A stretch of DNA of 64,000 bases from Ruminococcus sp. (GTDB lineage Bacteria > Bacillota > Clostridia > Oscillospirales > Acutalibacteraceae), in contig JAFRDE010000020.1 in NCBI GenBank assembly GCA_017403985.1, positions 186,001-250,000 on the forward strand. Direction: 5' to 3'. Below, in pieces: positions 6,993-16,095 of the stretch. The notes beneath the pieces were generated by a model, which saw only the letters and a program-made list of their open reading frames with translations, did not search any database and was not told the origin of the DNA. Each line of letters begins with the position of its first letter. The stretch's first letter is position 1. Both the position numbers and the translations under genes were made by a program.

Positions 6993-8012
6993 TCATCTAT
7001 TCCCATACATCTCTTCATAATAATACTGATACTCACCGGATATAATCTCCTGCCACCAATCTTTGTTGTCAAGATACCATTGGATGGTTTTTTTTATGCC
7101 GTCTTCAAACTTTGTTTCCGGCAACCATCCCAGCTCATTATGTATCTTTGTCGGGTCGATCGCATAACGCAAATCGTGACCCTTGCGATCGGTAACGAAG
7201 GTGATCAGACTCTCAGGCTTGCCGAGCTCCTTACAAATCAGCCTGACAATATCAATATTCGCCATCTCGTTATGTCCGCCGACATTATATACCTCGCCGA
7301 CTCTGCCCTTGTGGATGATCAGATCGATCGCCTTGCAGTGATCCTCTACATACAGCCAATCCCGCACATTTTCGCCCTTGCCGTAAACAGGCAGAGGCTT
7401 GTCCGCCAGTGCATTAGCGATCATTAACGGGATAAGTTTTTCAGGAAAATGATAGGGGCCGTAATTGTTAGAACAGCGGCTGACTGTCACGGGCAGTCCG
7501 TATGTACGGTAGTACGCCAATACTAATAAATCGGCGCCCGCCTTTGACGAGCTGTAAGGACTTGATGTGTGTATCGGGGTTTCCTCAGTAAAGAACAAGT
7601 CAGGTCTGTCAAGCGGCAGATCGCCGTACACCTCATCGGTGGAAACCTGATGATAGCGCTCGATACCATACTTGCGGCAAGCGTCCATCAGCACCTGTGT
7701 GCCGAGAATGTTGGTCTTCAAGAAAATCTCAGGATCTTTGATCGAACGATCAACATGACTCTCCGCTGCGAAGTTAACTACAATGTCGGGATGCTCCTCT
7801 TCAAAAAGCTGATAAACCTCTTCGCGGTCGCAAATATCCGTCTTCACAAAGCGGAAGTTAGGTTTGTCCATCACGGATTTCAGGGTGGACAGATTCCCCG
7901 CATAGGTCAGCTTGTCCAAGCAAATAATGCGATAATCCGGATGCTCTTTCAGCATATGGAAAATGAAGTTGGAGCCGATGAACCCGGCGCCTCCTGTCAC
8001 GATGATAGTCAT
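6993..8012 (-). CDS. rfbB: dTDP-glucose 4,6-dehydratase
   Basis: A 339-residue extended short-chain dehydrogenase that turns dTDP-glucose into dTDP-4-keto-6-deoxyglucose in the cytoplasm. Visible motifs: NAD-binding GGAGFIGSNF near the N-terminus, STDEVYGDL, the catalytic YSSSK, and SNNYGPYHFPEKLIP, all typical of RfbB/RmlB. It overlaps the rfbA stop by 4 bp (ATGA), so the two are translationally coupled. It is the last gene of the operon. Confidence 0.96.
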   Translation of the reverse strand: MTIIVTGGAGFIGSNFIFHMLKEHPDYRIICLDKLTYAGNLSTLKSVMDKPNFRFVKTDICDREEVYQLFEEEHPDIVVNFAAESHVDRSIKDPEIFLKTNILGTQVLMDACRKYGIERYHQVSTDEVYGDLPLDRPDLFFTEETPIHTSSPYSSSKAGADLLVLAYYRTYGLPVTVSRCSNNYGPYHFPEKLIPLMIANALADKPLPVYGKGENVRDWLYVEDHCKAIDLIIHKGRVGEVYNVGGHNEMANIDIVRLICKELGKPESLITFVTDRKGHDLRYAIDPTKIHNELGWLPETKFEDGIKKTIQWYLDNKDWWQEIISGEYQYYYEEMYGNR

Positions 8013-8890
8013 TGACTCATAGCCTCCTCGGCTAACGAAATAATGTATTTTCCGTAATCTGTGGTTTGTAACTCTTTGCCGAGCTTCAACAATTGTTCAG
8101 TACTAATAAAGCCTCGACGCCATGCGATTTCCTCAATGCAGGATACATAATAACCCTGTCTGGACTGTACCGCCTCAACATATTCTGCGGCTTTCAGCAT
8201 CCCCTGCGGGGTACCGGTATCCAACCATGCTGTTCCACGTCCCAGCAGACTGACCTTGAGTTTGCCCATATCAAGATAAGCATTGTTGACAGAAGTAATC
8301 TCGATCTCTCCGCGAGCGGAAGGCTTAACTCTTTTTGCTATTTCAACAACTTGATTGTTGTAGAAATACAGACCCGGTACAACATAGTTCGACTTTGGTT
8401 TTTCGGGTTTCTCTTCAATAGAAATAACATTGTGGTTCTCATCAAATTCGACCACGCCGAATTCCTTCGGATTCTTGACCGGATAGCCAAACACAGTAGC
8501 GCCGTCAAGATTATTGATAGCATCCTTCAAAACACCTGTCATGTTCTGACCATAAAAAATGTTATCACCGAGGATTAGACATACACTATCTTCGCCAATA
8601 AAATCCACACCAAGAATAAAGGCGTCAGCAAGCCCTCTGGGAGTATCTTGAACTTTATAAAAAATTGATACACCAAGTCGCGAACCATCGCCAAGCAGCC
8701 GTTCATACATCGGTGTGTCATTTGGCGTAGAAATAATCAAAACATCCCTTATTCCCGCTAACAACAACATCGACAATGGATAATATACCATCGGCTTGTC
8801 ATATATTGGCAACAGTTGTTTTGACACAGCTTGCGTCATAGGGTAAAGCCGCGTCCCATGTCCTCCAGCAAGAATAATACCTTTCATCAA
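8009..8890 (-). CDS. rfbA: Glucose-1-phosphate thymidylyltransferase
   Basis: A 293-residue nucleotidyltransferase making dTDP-glucose from glucose 1-phosphate and dTTP. It shows the pyrophosphorylase signature GGHGTRLYPMT, then KQLLPIYDKPMVYYPLS, LILGDNIFYG and the substrate motif ISIEEKPEKPKSNYVVPGLY. Length is standard for RmlA. ATGA overlap with rfbB. Confidence 0.96.
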   Translation of the reverse strand: MMKGIILAGGHGTRLYPMTQAVSKQLLPIYDKPMVYYPLSMLLLAGIRDVLIISTPNDTPMYERLLGDGSRLGVSIFYKVQDTPRGLADAFILGVDFIGEDSVCLILGDNIFYGQNMTGVLKDAINNLDGATVFGYPVKNPKEFGVVEFDENHNVISIEEKPEKPKSNYVVPGLYFYNNQVVEIAKRVKPSARGEIEITSVNNAYLDMGKLKVSLLGRGTAWLDTGTPQGMLKAAEYVEAVQSRQGYYVSCIEEIAWRRGFISTEQLLKLGKELQTTDYGKYIISLAEEAMSQ

Positions 8891-8998
8891 ATCTCCCTTT
8901 TTCTCCTTTTTTCAATCCATTTCAAATCGTTCAAAACGTCGATTTCTAAACACCACAACTCTAGATTAGAGAAAAAACTCAACTGTATTCAGAACGGA

Positions 8999-9601
8999 TC
9001 ATTTTGAACCATTTTCAGATATTTTCGTCCACTCCTGATCTTTCTCGCTGATATTCAGCTGAGTACCGTCAACCAACGAATACCCCTCAGCGCTCGCAGA
9101 ACCTTGATACTCACCAATAATCTCCGGCCAATCAATCCCGATTTTCGGATCGTTCCACGCAAGACCGCCCTCATCATTCGGATGATAAAAATCGGTGCAT
9201 TTATAGCAGAATTCCGCAGTGTCGGACAACACAAGAAAACCATGTGCGAAGCCGGGAGAGATATAAAACTGCTTCTTGTTCTCCTCTGTTAACTCAACGC
9301 CAAACCATTGCAGATAGGTCGGACTACCTTTGCGATAATCAACCGCTACATCAAACACTCTTCCCTTAATGACGCGCACAAGCTTACCTTGTGGATGGTT
9401 GTTCTGGAAATGCAATCCGCGCAGAACACCTTTGGAGCTCATGCTCTGATTGTCCTGTACGAAGACCATATCTAATCCCGCTTCATCCATGTCGCGCTGA
9501 TTGTACGTCTCCATGAAATAGCCGCGGCTGTCGCCGTGTACGGTCGGCTCAATGATATATAAGCCTTCAATTGGTGCTTTTTTTACTCTTATTTGACTCA
9601 T
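8999..9601 (-). CDS. rfbC: dTDP-4-dehydrorhamnose 3,5-epimerase
   Basis: A cupin-fold epimerase acting on dTDP-4-keto-6-deoxyglucose. Motifs: HGDSRGYFMETY, the catalytic-His block VLRGLHFQ, and FYISPGFAHGFLVLSDTAEFCYKCTD (given in part). The ATG at 9601 is preferred (GCAGG 6 bp upstream) over a TTG at 9625, giving about 200 residues. No dTDP-4-dehydrorhamnose reductase (rfbD) follows in this window. A degraded second copy lies at 16868-17393. The product may serve rhamnose, or another 6-deoxy sugar made with the aminotransferase at 19889-21073. Confidence 0.94.
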   Translation of the reverse strand: MSQIRVKKAPIEGLYIIEPTVHGDSRGYFMETYNQRDMDEAGLDMVFVQDNQSMSSKGVLRGLHFQNNHPQGKLVRVIKGRVFDVAVDYRKGSPTYLQWFGVELTEENKKQFYISPGFAHGFLVLSDTAEFCYKCTDFYHPNDEGGLAWNDPKIGIDWPEIIGEYQGSASAEGYSLVDGTQLNISEKDQEWTKISENGSK

Positions 9602-9666
9602 AATAACCTGCATTTCATCTATCAATTAATTATCTATTAATACAAATCAGCAATCATCTCATAGTC

Positions 9667-10857
9667 CTAATAGCTTTCCACTTTTCTTGACATGATACTG
9701 ATCAAATTATATCCATCCCATGTAAGGGAAAAGTCAGCTGTCTTTCCCATTGGAACGATACGATCAATACCTGGCAAGCCATTATCAATAACAAATTTCT
9801 GATATTCTGCTGGATCGCCGCCAAGGTATGACAGCGTCTGAAACTTCTTATTGACTGCTTTGCATAATTCGTCCAGCGTTTCACTGCTGTATTCCAGATA
9901 GCTACCGCCCGGGCAAACATAATCTGAAAGGTTCATATCAAGATCAGGTATAGATATCCTACTGAACAGATTATCGCAATCCTCTTCTAACTTAACACCT
10001 TCGATATCCATCGCCGCACGATAACTCATGGTGAGCTTATCCACCGCAATCACCGGCTCGATAGTGTATTTCTTGGCAATAAAGTCATGGATACTGTTCC
10101 AGAACACTTTTTTTGCCTTAGCAATATCCTCTTCATTCCCCAGCCAATACATCAACCGTGGGGATGAACAAGCGTTCTGATCATATAAATACGTATCATT
10201 ATAGAAATCTTGAGCAATTCTTTCCCGATCCGTCATCTTCAGAACATCTTTTGCCTCGAGCACACAAAGGGAATACCTGTCGGCAAAGCAGACCTCCACA
10301 GCTCTGGTTGGTAAGGTACTTTTACGAATCTCGTTAATGGTATTATCGCCGCCCCAAATCGCGCGCACATCCGACATAGCAGACAGATAGTCGTTGATCT
10401 CTTTCTCCCTGCCGTACTGAACAACAGAAATGTATTCGGCCGCAATTGAATCACACGCGACCTTCTCCATCAAATCACAAAGCAGTGAAATCTGTTCAAA
10501 CCTCTTTGAGGATGCACGTACGATACAAGGATTGCCTGCCAGCAATCCGGCGACCATGGTATAAGCAAAATTGATTGGAACATTTGAGGGAGCGATATGC
10601 AGACTCAAACCTCTGCCGATCCTGCCTTCTTCGTAATACTGTTCTTTCAGTTGGGTAATATTCGCTTTACGGCAAAAGAACCCAAATGTGATTACATCAG
10701 GAAATCTCCTTGCCTCACGACTTCTCATGATCTCACCGCTGAGCGTATTCAAAAAAGAACAGATTTCTTCGCTGAAAACGGGTTTTACAGGAAGCCGCAT
10801 CATCGCTTCAAAGTCTCGGTTGCCAAACAACACCATTATTTTAGAACTTTGCTGCAT
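9667..10857 (-). CDS. LuxC-family acyl-CoA/acyl-protein reductase
   Basis: About 396 residues from the ATG at 10857; this start overlaps the end of the LuxE-like gene by 17 bp. The family reduces an enzyme-bound acyl thioester with NADPH to a free aldehyde. Visible are the Rossmann-type block HIAPSNVPINFAYTMVAGLL, the strand IVRASSKRFE and the nucleophile region YDQNACSSPRLMYW with the acyl-accepting Cys (about residue 230). Length is slightly short of typical LuxC (about 480). The neighbouring LuxE-like gene is the usual partner, but there is no luciferase and no LuxD. The acyl substrate is unknown; the context points to a polysaccharide modification or precursor. Confidence 0.85.
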   Translation of the reverse strand: MQQSSKIMVLFGNRDFEAMMRLPVKPVFSEEICSFLNTLSGEIMRSREARRFPDVITFGFFCRKANITQLKEQYYEEGRIGRGLSLHIAPSNVPINFAYTMVAGLLAGNPCIVRASSKRFEQISLLCDLMEKVACDSIAAEYISVVQYGREKEINDYLSAMSDVRAIWGGDNTINEIRKSTLPTRAVEVCFADRYSLCVLEAKDVLKMTDRERIAQDFYNDTYLYDQNACSSPRLMYWLGNEEDIAKAKKVFWNSIHDFIAKKYTIEPVIAVDKLTMSYRAAMDIEGVKLEEDCDNLFSRISIPDLDMNLSDYVCPGGSYLEYSSETLDELCKAVNKKFQTLSYLGGDPAEYQKFVIDNGLPGIDRIVPMGKTADFSLTWDGYNLISIMSRKVESY

Positions 10858-11923
10858 AAGTATCGCTGCACCCCCTGATCTCGGCATTTTTGATTCTGCC
10901 GTTGATTTTGAAATACTTGCCGAGTCTTCCGCAGGGACAGTTATCCTCACCGAGGATAACACCGCTGTCCTCTGTCAGCAAGACATGACCGGGATAGGAT
11001 TTCGGCAATACGGAAACGACCTCGATCAAGCCCTCTTCTCCGATACCGGCAACAGAAAAATCCGATGATCTGCGAATAATAACATCTGAAAATATGGGCG
11101 TATGTAAATGACCGCATTCACATTCCATATAGATAGTGCCGGTTTGCTCCACCATGCCGTAATAATCATGCACGCGTGTGATACCGCACACCCGATTCAA
11201 CTCCTGCTTGAATTGTTCGGACAATACTGATTCCGACAACAGTTTCTTCCAACCGCCGCCGTGAATCATAACACCTCGGGATAGATCCGGATGATATTTT
11301 GTCTTTTTCAACTCTTTGACAAAATGCTGCCAAATCATAAAGGTAAATCCAAACAGGAAGATATCTTCACCCTCATGCTTTTCAAGGAAAGCTTTCATTC
11401 CTTCGACGTCCAGCTCCATATTCTCATCCAGCGCGTAGCACTTATCCCGTGCAAACATCGAGAAGCCAAGGATACCTGCTCCTCTCGCCGAAAACATCGC
11501 GCGGTTCTTGATGATAGCCGATGTATCAATAATCAGCATTGGAAGGCGCTTTTTCCCGATAAAGGACGACACAATCTTGGTCAGCGTCTTTGTCTGAATA
11601 GCAGAAGTCTCTCTGTCGAGATATATCTTGGAGACCTGCTGTCCTGTCGTACCGGACGACGTCATCGTTTTTTTCACATCCTCCGCAGGAATACTGCGTA
11701 GATCATATTCTTTGAACAGGCGCACCGGAAGGAAGGGGATATCATAATAGCTGTTAATCATATCCACGTTAAACCCTTTGGCGTCACATATTCTTTTGTA
11801 AAGCTCACAATTTGCGTAATGATATCGCGTCAATTCAGCCAATATCCCTGTCAAAAAAGCGTGTTTTTCTTCTTTTTCAAGAGAATAAGGCTCGCGGCTC
11901 AGGATGTCGGTATAATTCAGCAT
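10841..11923 (-). CDS. LuxE-family acyl-protein synthetase
   Basis: This 360-residue adenylate-forming protein has the nucleotide-binding loop SSGTTG at residues 89-94, the family block DYYGMVEQTGTIYMEC and the C-terminal part with CPCGRLGKYFKINGRIKN. In luxCDE systems LuxE activates a carboxylic acid with ATP and passes the acyl group to the LuxC cysteine, and the same is inferred here. It is preceded by AGGTAGGG and lies 11 bp after the AMP-forming ligase gene. A Cys-rich pair (ECECGHLH, CPCG) may bind metal. Confidence 0.85.
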   Translation of the reverse strand: MLNYTDILSREPYSLEKEEKHAFLTGILAELTRYHYANCELYKRICDAKGFNVDMINSYYDIPFLPVRLFKEYDLRSIPAEDVKKTMTSSGTTGQQVSKIYLDRETSAIQTKTLTKIVSSFIGKKRLPMLIIDTSAIIKNRAMFSARGAGILGFSMFARDKCYALDENMELDVEGMKAFLEKHEGEDIFLFGFTFMIWQHFVKELKKTKYHPDLSRGVMIHGGGWKKLLSESVLSEQFKQELNRVCGITRVHDYYGMVEQTGTIYMECECGHLHTPIFSDVIIRRSSDFSVAGIGEEGLIEVVSVLPKSYPGHVLLTEDSGVILGEDNCPCGRLGKYFKINGRIKNAEIRGCSDTYAAKF

Positions 11924-11934
11924 ATTATCCCTAC

Positions 11935-13335
11935 CTAAAACAGTTTTTTTAATTCCGAATAGAGCGTCTTTCCGGAATCGTTCTTCGGTATTGCAGCAAC
12001 AAACACCGAATGAACAGCGGAAATGTTGATATTAATCTTATCAGATATATACTTTCTTGCTTCTTCGAGCAAGTTCTTATCTGTCAGGAACAGATACAAT
12101 GAATCGTCTACACCATCAGATGCGCAGTCGATATTATCATACTGCGCTTTCATCAAACGGTCAATCTCATCGAGATTCACACGTTTTCCGAACATTTTCA
12201 GAAATCGCTTTTTTCTGCCGACAATGTAGAAGAAACCATCTGCGTCCATCTTTGCCATATCGCCTGTAACAAGCTTTCCGTCGCGTTCATCTCCCTTTTT
12301 CAGATCTTCGATACACTCGGAGTAACCAAGAGTGACGTTAGCGCCGTAGTACACAAGCTCGCCGACAACATCCGGTTCAGTTATCAATTCTCCGTTGACA
12401 TCGATCAACTCAAATCGTCCGCCAGGAATTGCGATACCCATACTACCGTATTTCTCCAGCGACTTCTCAGCAGGAAGATACGCCATACGCGCAGTTGCTT
12501 CCGTCTGACCGTACATGATGATGAAATCTCTGCCCTTAGAAATCGAGTCTTCGGCGAACTCTTTATGTAGCTCCGGCATCAGCTTGCCGCCTGCTTGCGT
12601 CATGTATCTAAGTGAGGGCAAGTCCATACGGAAGAATCTGAGTTTTTTCAATATCTCATAGGTATATGGTACACCACCGAAAGAAGTCGCCTTTTGTTCC
12701 TTAAAAAAGTTCCAGAACTCTCGTTGTGCTAAAGTCTTATCGGTCAGCAAAATCGTCGCACCAACATACAGGTGTGTGTTGATAATCGACAGCCCATATG
12801 TATAGTTCATCGGAAGAGTTGTGATAGGGCGTTCTGTTGCATCCAAATGAAGATACTCGACTATTGATTCAGTATTTGCTTTGATATTCTGATAACTCTG
12901 TCGTACCAGCTTAAAACTGCCGGTAGAGCCGGAGGTCGTCAGCAATAACGCCAACTCGTCATACAACTCGCAAGCTTTATATCCTGTTGATAGCAACGAA
13001 TAACCGTAAGACGAAAAGACCTCTTTCGAATTCACATAAGAAGGCTTGCTTTCAGCCGGCACCCACAGATATTGTGGGAGATATTCCTCAATCAGCTCCG
13101 CAAGCAAACTCTTATCCAATTCCGCCGCAATCATCACAGGAACGATGTGCGTGTTAATCATCGCCGCATATCCTGCTAAGGAACCAATGCTGTTGGTACA
13201 CAGATTGAACACCAAAGCGCGCCCAACTGATGCTCTCAGTTGCTCCTCAAACTCAGCAAGCTGTGCATAGGTGATTTGTTCGCCGTTATCCGCTATTGCA
13301 GCAACGGCGTTGCCAAGTCCTTTAAAACTCCACAT
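11935..13335 (-). CDS. AMP-forming acyl/aminoacyl ligase (ANL superfamily)
   Basis: About 466 residues from the ATG at 13335, which overlaps the end of the ACP gene; an in-frame ATG at 13368 is possible. Motifs: P-loop LLTTSGSTGSFKL, TLPMNYTYGLS, YGQTEATARMAY, the GDMAKMDADGFFYIVGRKKR hinge block, and a C-terminal GKTLYSEL with the catalytic Lys. It likely activates an acid and loads it on the acyl carrier protein encoded immediately upstream. The substrate cannot be read from the sequence. Confidence 0.85.
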   Translation of the reverse strand: MWSFKGLGNAVAAIADNGEQITYAQLAEFEEQLRASVGRALVFNLCTNSIGSLAGYAAMINTHIVPVMIAAELDKSLLAELIEEYLPQYLWVPAESKPSYVNSKEVFSSYGYSLLSTGYKACELYDELALLLTTSGSTGSFKLVRQSYQNIKANTESIVEYLHLDATERPITTLPMNYTYGLSIINTHLYVGATILLTDKTLAQREFWNFFKEQKATSFGGVPYTYEILKKLRFFRMDLPSLRYMTQAGGKLMPELHKEFAEDSISKGRDFIIMYGQTEATARMAYLPAEKSLEKYGSMGIAIPGGRFELIDVNGELITEPDVVGELVYYGANVTLGYSECIEDLKKGDERDGKLVTGDMAKMDADGFFYIVGRKKRFLKMFGKRVNLDEIDRLMKAQYDNIDCASDGVDDSLYLFLTDKNLLEEARKYISDKININISAVHSVFVAAIPKNDSGKTLYSELKKLF

Positions 13336-13558
13336 TGTACTTTGCAAGGATTTCCTTGCCCTTTTCATAAGAGCTGAGATCGATGATATCGTCGGTATCC
13401 ATCATGATATCAAATGCATCCTCGAGCGCAGCAATCAAGCCCATGTGACCCACGGAATCCCATGTGGGAATTGCCTGATACTCCAACCCCTCAAGCTGAT
13501 CTTCTCCGATCTCAAAACACTCAATAAACGCCTGATTGTACTTTTCTAAGTTTGTCAT
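13322..13558 (-). CDS. Acyl carrier protein
   Basis: A 78-residue acidic helical protein with the phosphopantetheine attachment site TWDSVGHM (Ser35) after a typical helix I. It begins inside the stop of the transketolase C-subunit gene (ATGA, 4 bp overlap) and runs into the AMP-forming ligase gene, so the three are tightly coupled. It is probably a dedicated carrier for this pathway, not the fatty-acid ACP, because the DSL motif reads DSV and its neighbours are pathway enzymes. Confidence 0.9.
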   Translation of the reverse strand: MTNLEKYNQAFIECFEIGEDQLEGLEYQAIPTWDSVGHMGLIAALEDAFDIMMDTDDIIDLSSYEKGKEILAKYNVEF

Positions 13559-14526
13559 TTTATTATCTCCTTTAGTATACTGTCTGCAATTTGTTCTGCT
13601 GTAATACCAAGCTGTTCCCAAACATATCTTTGTGAACCGGCATTTGTATATGTATCTTGAACACCTATGAATAGTTGCCTGGGAGATTCTTTCAATGTTG
13701 CCTTATATTCAGCAACCGCACTACCCATTCCTCCAATCACATTATGTTCTTCTACAGTTACAATAAGTCTGTTGTTTCTAAACAACTCATTAAGCTTTTC
13801 TTTATCCAAAGGCTTTATGGTATGCATATTGTAAACGGAACAATTAATTCCCTGTTCAGATAACAGTTCAGCTGCTTTCAAAGACTCAGCTACCATCAAA
13901 CCGGTCGCAATAATAGCTGCATTTTCTCCCTGTTTTAATTCAACAAGTTTGCCAGGAATAAACTCATAATCATCATTATATACAATCGGACAATTCAGTC
14001 CTCCGCTGAGTCTGATGTACATTGGCTTGTTTACACTCGCAGCATATTCAGCCAATTTGATCGCTTCTAGGCTATCAGCGGCAGAATAAACCTCAATGTT
14101 GGGAAGTACTCTTGTAAATGCAATGTCTTCAGTTGCCCAGTGTGAGATTCCTGACTTTGCCGCAGCTACACCGGCAGCACTTCCAATAATTTTTACATTG
14201 CACTGCATATGCGCCAAATGCTGCCTGACGTGTTCCAGACTTCTGACCGCAATAAACGATGAATAGGTCGTAGCAAAAACACAATGTCCATCCATGGCAA
14301 GGCCCGCAGATACTCCAATCATGTTTTGCTCAGCAATTCCAACATTCAGGAACTTTTCAGGATGAGCCGAACGGAATCTGTCCATTCCCGATAACAACGC
14401 CAAATCCGCTGTAACCAGTTTCAGATTCTCAATTTGATTTGCTAATTCAGGCATTGCGATTCCAAAAAATGCACCTCTCTGTCCTAACCTTGACCACATT
14501 CTGATATTAGCAGATGTTACTTTCAT
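13555..14526 (-). CDS. Transketolase, C-terminal subunit
   Basis: A 323-residue protein equal to the pyrimidine-binding and C-terminal domains of transketolase. It shows the Glu that activates thiamine diphosphate in GIAEQNMIGVSAGLA (Glu66), FATTYSSF, and the C-terminal HNVIGGMGSAVAEY block. Together with the N-subunit gene, which it overlaps by 4 bp (ATGA), it forms a split transketolase of about 600 residues. Split enzymes are known in many Firmicutes and archaea. Placement between an ACP and an SDR suggests a dedicated two-carbon ketol transfer, not the pentose phosphate pathway. Confidence 0.92.
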   Translation of the reverse strand: MKVTSANIRMWSRLGQRGAFFGIAMPELANQIENLKLVTADLALLSGMDRFRSAHPEKFLNVGIAEQNMIGVSAGLAMDGHCVFATTYSSFIAVRSLEHVRQHLAHMQCNVKIIGSAAGVAAAKSGISHWATEDIAFTRVLPNIEVYSAADSLEAIKLAEYAASVNKPMYIRLSGGLNCPIVYNDDYEFIPGKLVELKQGENAAIIATGLMVAESLKAAELLSEQGINCSVYNMHTIKPLDKEKLNELFRNNRLIVTVEEHNVIGGMGSAVAEYKATLKESPRQLFIGVQDTYTNAGSQRYVWEQLGITAEQIADSILKEIIK

Positions 14527-15365
14527 GTCAAAGCACCTCCTGCATTCATCACTTCTTCAACAGCCTGTTCATACTCTTTTTGAGATAATCTATGGTGATG
14601 CCATTCAGGTCTGTTTTCTATGAAAGATACTCCCTTGCCTTTGATAGTATCTGCAATAATCACATGAGGCTTTCTTTCTTCTTTTTCGGAAAAAGCTTTC
14701 AAGAGAGACAACGTATCATGTCCATCACATTCACTGACAAACCAATTAAATGCTCGCATTTTCTCAGATAAGCTGTCTAGACCCATCACTTCTTCCGTAT
14801 CGCCATCATAAGAAAGATGGTTTCTGTCAATGATAGCGGTTAAATTATCCAATTTGTAATGCGATGCTGACATAAAGGCTTCCCATATTGAGCCTTCATT
14901 TAATTCTCCATCGCCCATCAGGATATAGATTTGTCTGTCGCTGTTTCTTTCTTTCGCGCTTAAGGCTATACCTATACCAACCGAAAGAGCCATTCCTAAA
15001 CTACCGCCCGGATACTCAAAGCCTAAATCAGGGCGATACGGATGCCCAACTATTCGACCTCCATCATCTAAATAATTAAGTATTTCATCCTTTTTTATGA
15101 AACCTTTTTCAGCTAATGCAGGAATATGAGATAGAACACAGTGAGCTTTACTTGGAATAAAAATATCTCTTTCGCAATCTGAAGGGTTATCGAGATTGAT
15201 CCTTAAAACTTCTCCGTACAAGACAGCCATTATCTCGACACAAGATAAACTACCGCCTAAATGAGAGCCATTGTTTCCTGACCGTAATGCCATTTTTAAT
15301 CCATTCAAACGAATCCTCTGAGACATTGCTGTCAAGCGATCAGCATTTTGCTTAGAAACTTCCAT
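14523..15365 (-). CDS. Transketolase, N-terminal subunit
   Basis: About 280 residues holding the thiamine diphosphate-binding domain. It shows SGNNGSHLGGSLSC, the conserved His in FIPSKAHCVLSH, GGSLGMALSVGIG, and the ThDP/metal motif GDGELNEGSIWEA (about residue 151), with HHHRL near the C-terminus. The ATG at 15365 is favoured, with GGAGG 11 bp upstream; a GTG at 15374 is the alternative. The start is packed against the end of the SDR gene, so the operon order is SDR, TkN, TkC, ACP, ligase, LuxE, LuxC. Confidence 0.92.
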   Translation of the reverse strand: MEVSKQNADRLTAMSQRIRLNGLKMALRSGNNGSHLGGSLSCVEIMAVLYGEVLRINLDNPSDCERDIFIPSKAHCVLSHIPALAEKGFIKKDEILNYLDDGGRIVGHPYRPDLGFEYPGGSLGMALSVGIGIALSAKERNSDRQIYILMGDGELNEGSIWEAFMSASHYKLDNLTAIIDRNHLSYDGDTEEVMGLDSLSEKMRAFNWFVSECDGHDTLSLLKAFSEKEERKPHVIIADTIKGKGVSFIENRPEWHHHRLSQKEYEQAVEEVMNAGGALT

Positions 15366-15366
15366 T

Positions 15367-16095
15367 CTATACACGTCCTCCGTCGAGCACCAAAATATGC
15401 CCTGTCATAAATGCAGCATCTTTAGACGCCAAGTAAAGTGCTGCCTTAGCGATTTCTTCCGGCTTTCCCATTCGATTAATGCTCATTCTTTCCATTACCT
15501 TATTGAGTTCTTCTTCAGATTTATAGTGACCCATTTCCGTGTCAATTAATCCGGGAGCAATACCGTTAACTCTGATATTATACTTTCCCAATTCCTTTGA
15601 AACCGACTTGGTAATCCATATCAATGCTGCTTTGCTGGAACCATATGCAAGATATCCTGGATTGGTTTCAATCCCTCCGACAGAACACATATTGATGATG
15701 CAGCCGCTCTTTTGGCGCATCATCTTTCTGGCAACCAATTGCATGATCTGAACCTGAGCAAAAACATTAACTTCATATACATCACGGATTTTGTCTATGG
15801 AAGTCATCGTCATCAACCCGCCGTAAGCTACACCAGCGTTGTTGATAAGAACATCAATGGGCTCTTTGGCAGAGAAAATCTGTTTGATACCTTCTTTGAT
15901 TTCATCTTCACTGGATAAATCGAAATATATCGGTGTAATACGAACACCGTTTTGTATTGATAATTCATTCAAATACTGCTCAAACTGAAAATCTTGTTTT
16001 CGAGCACATGCCCAAATATTGTATCCAGTTTTGGCAAATTGTTCAACTAATACTTTACCTATCCCACGGTTAGAACCAGTAATAACAACATTCAT
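15367..16095 (-). CDS. Short-chain dehydrogenase/reductase
   Basis: A 242-residue classical SDR: cofactor loop TGSNRGIGKVL, LINNAGVAYGG, catalytic Ser in NMCSVGG and YGSSK, with C-terminal TGHILVLDGGRV. It resembles FabG-type ketoreductases, which reduce a keto group with NAD(P)H. Its start overlaps the stop of the upstream acyltransferase gene by one base (TAATG). In context it may reduce the ketol made by the transketolase; that step is inferred. Confidence 0.92.
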   Translation of the reverse strand: MNVVITGSNRGIGKVLVEQFAKTGYNIWACARKQDFQFEQYLNELSIQNGVRITPIYFDLSSEDEIKEGIKQIFSAKEPIDVLINNAGVAYGGLMTMTSIDKIRDVYEVNVFAQVQIMQLVARKMMRQKSGCIINMCSVGGIETNPGYLAYGSSKAALIWITKSVSKELGKYNIRVNGIAPGLIDTEMGHYKSEEELNKVMERMSINRMGKPEEIAKAALYLASKDAAFMTGHILVLDGGRV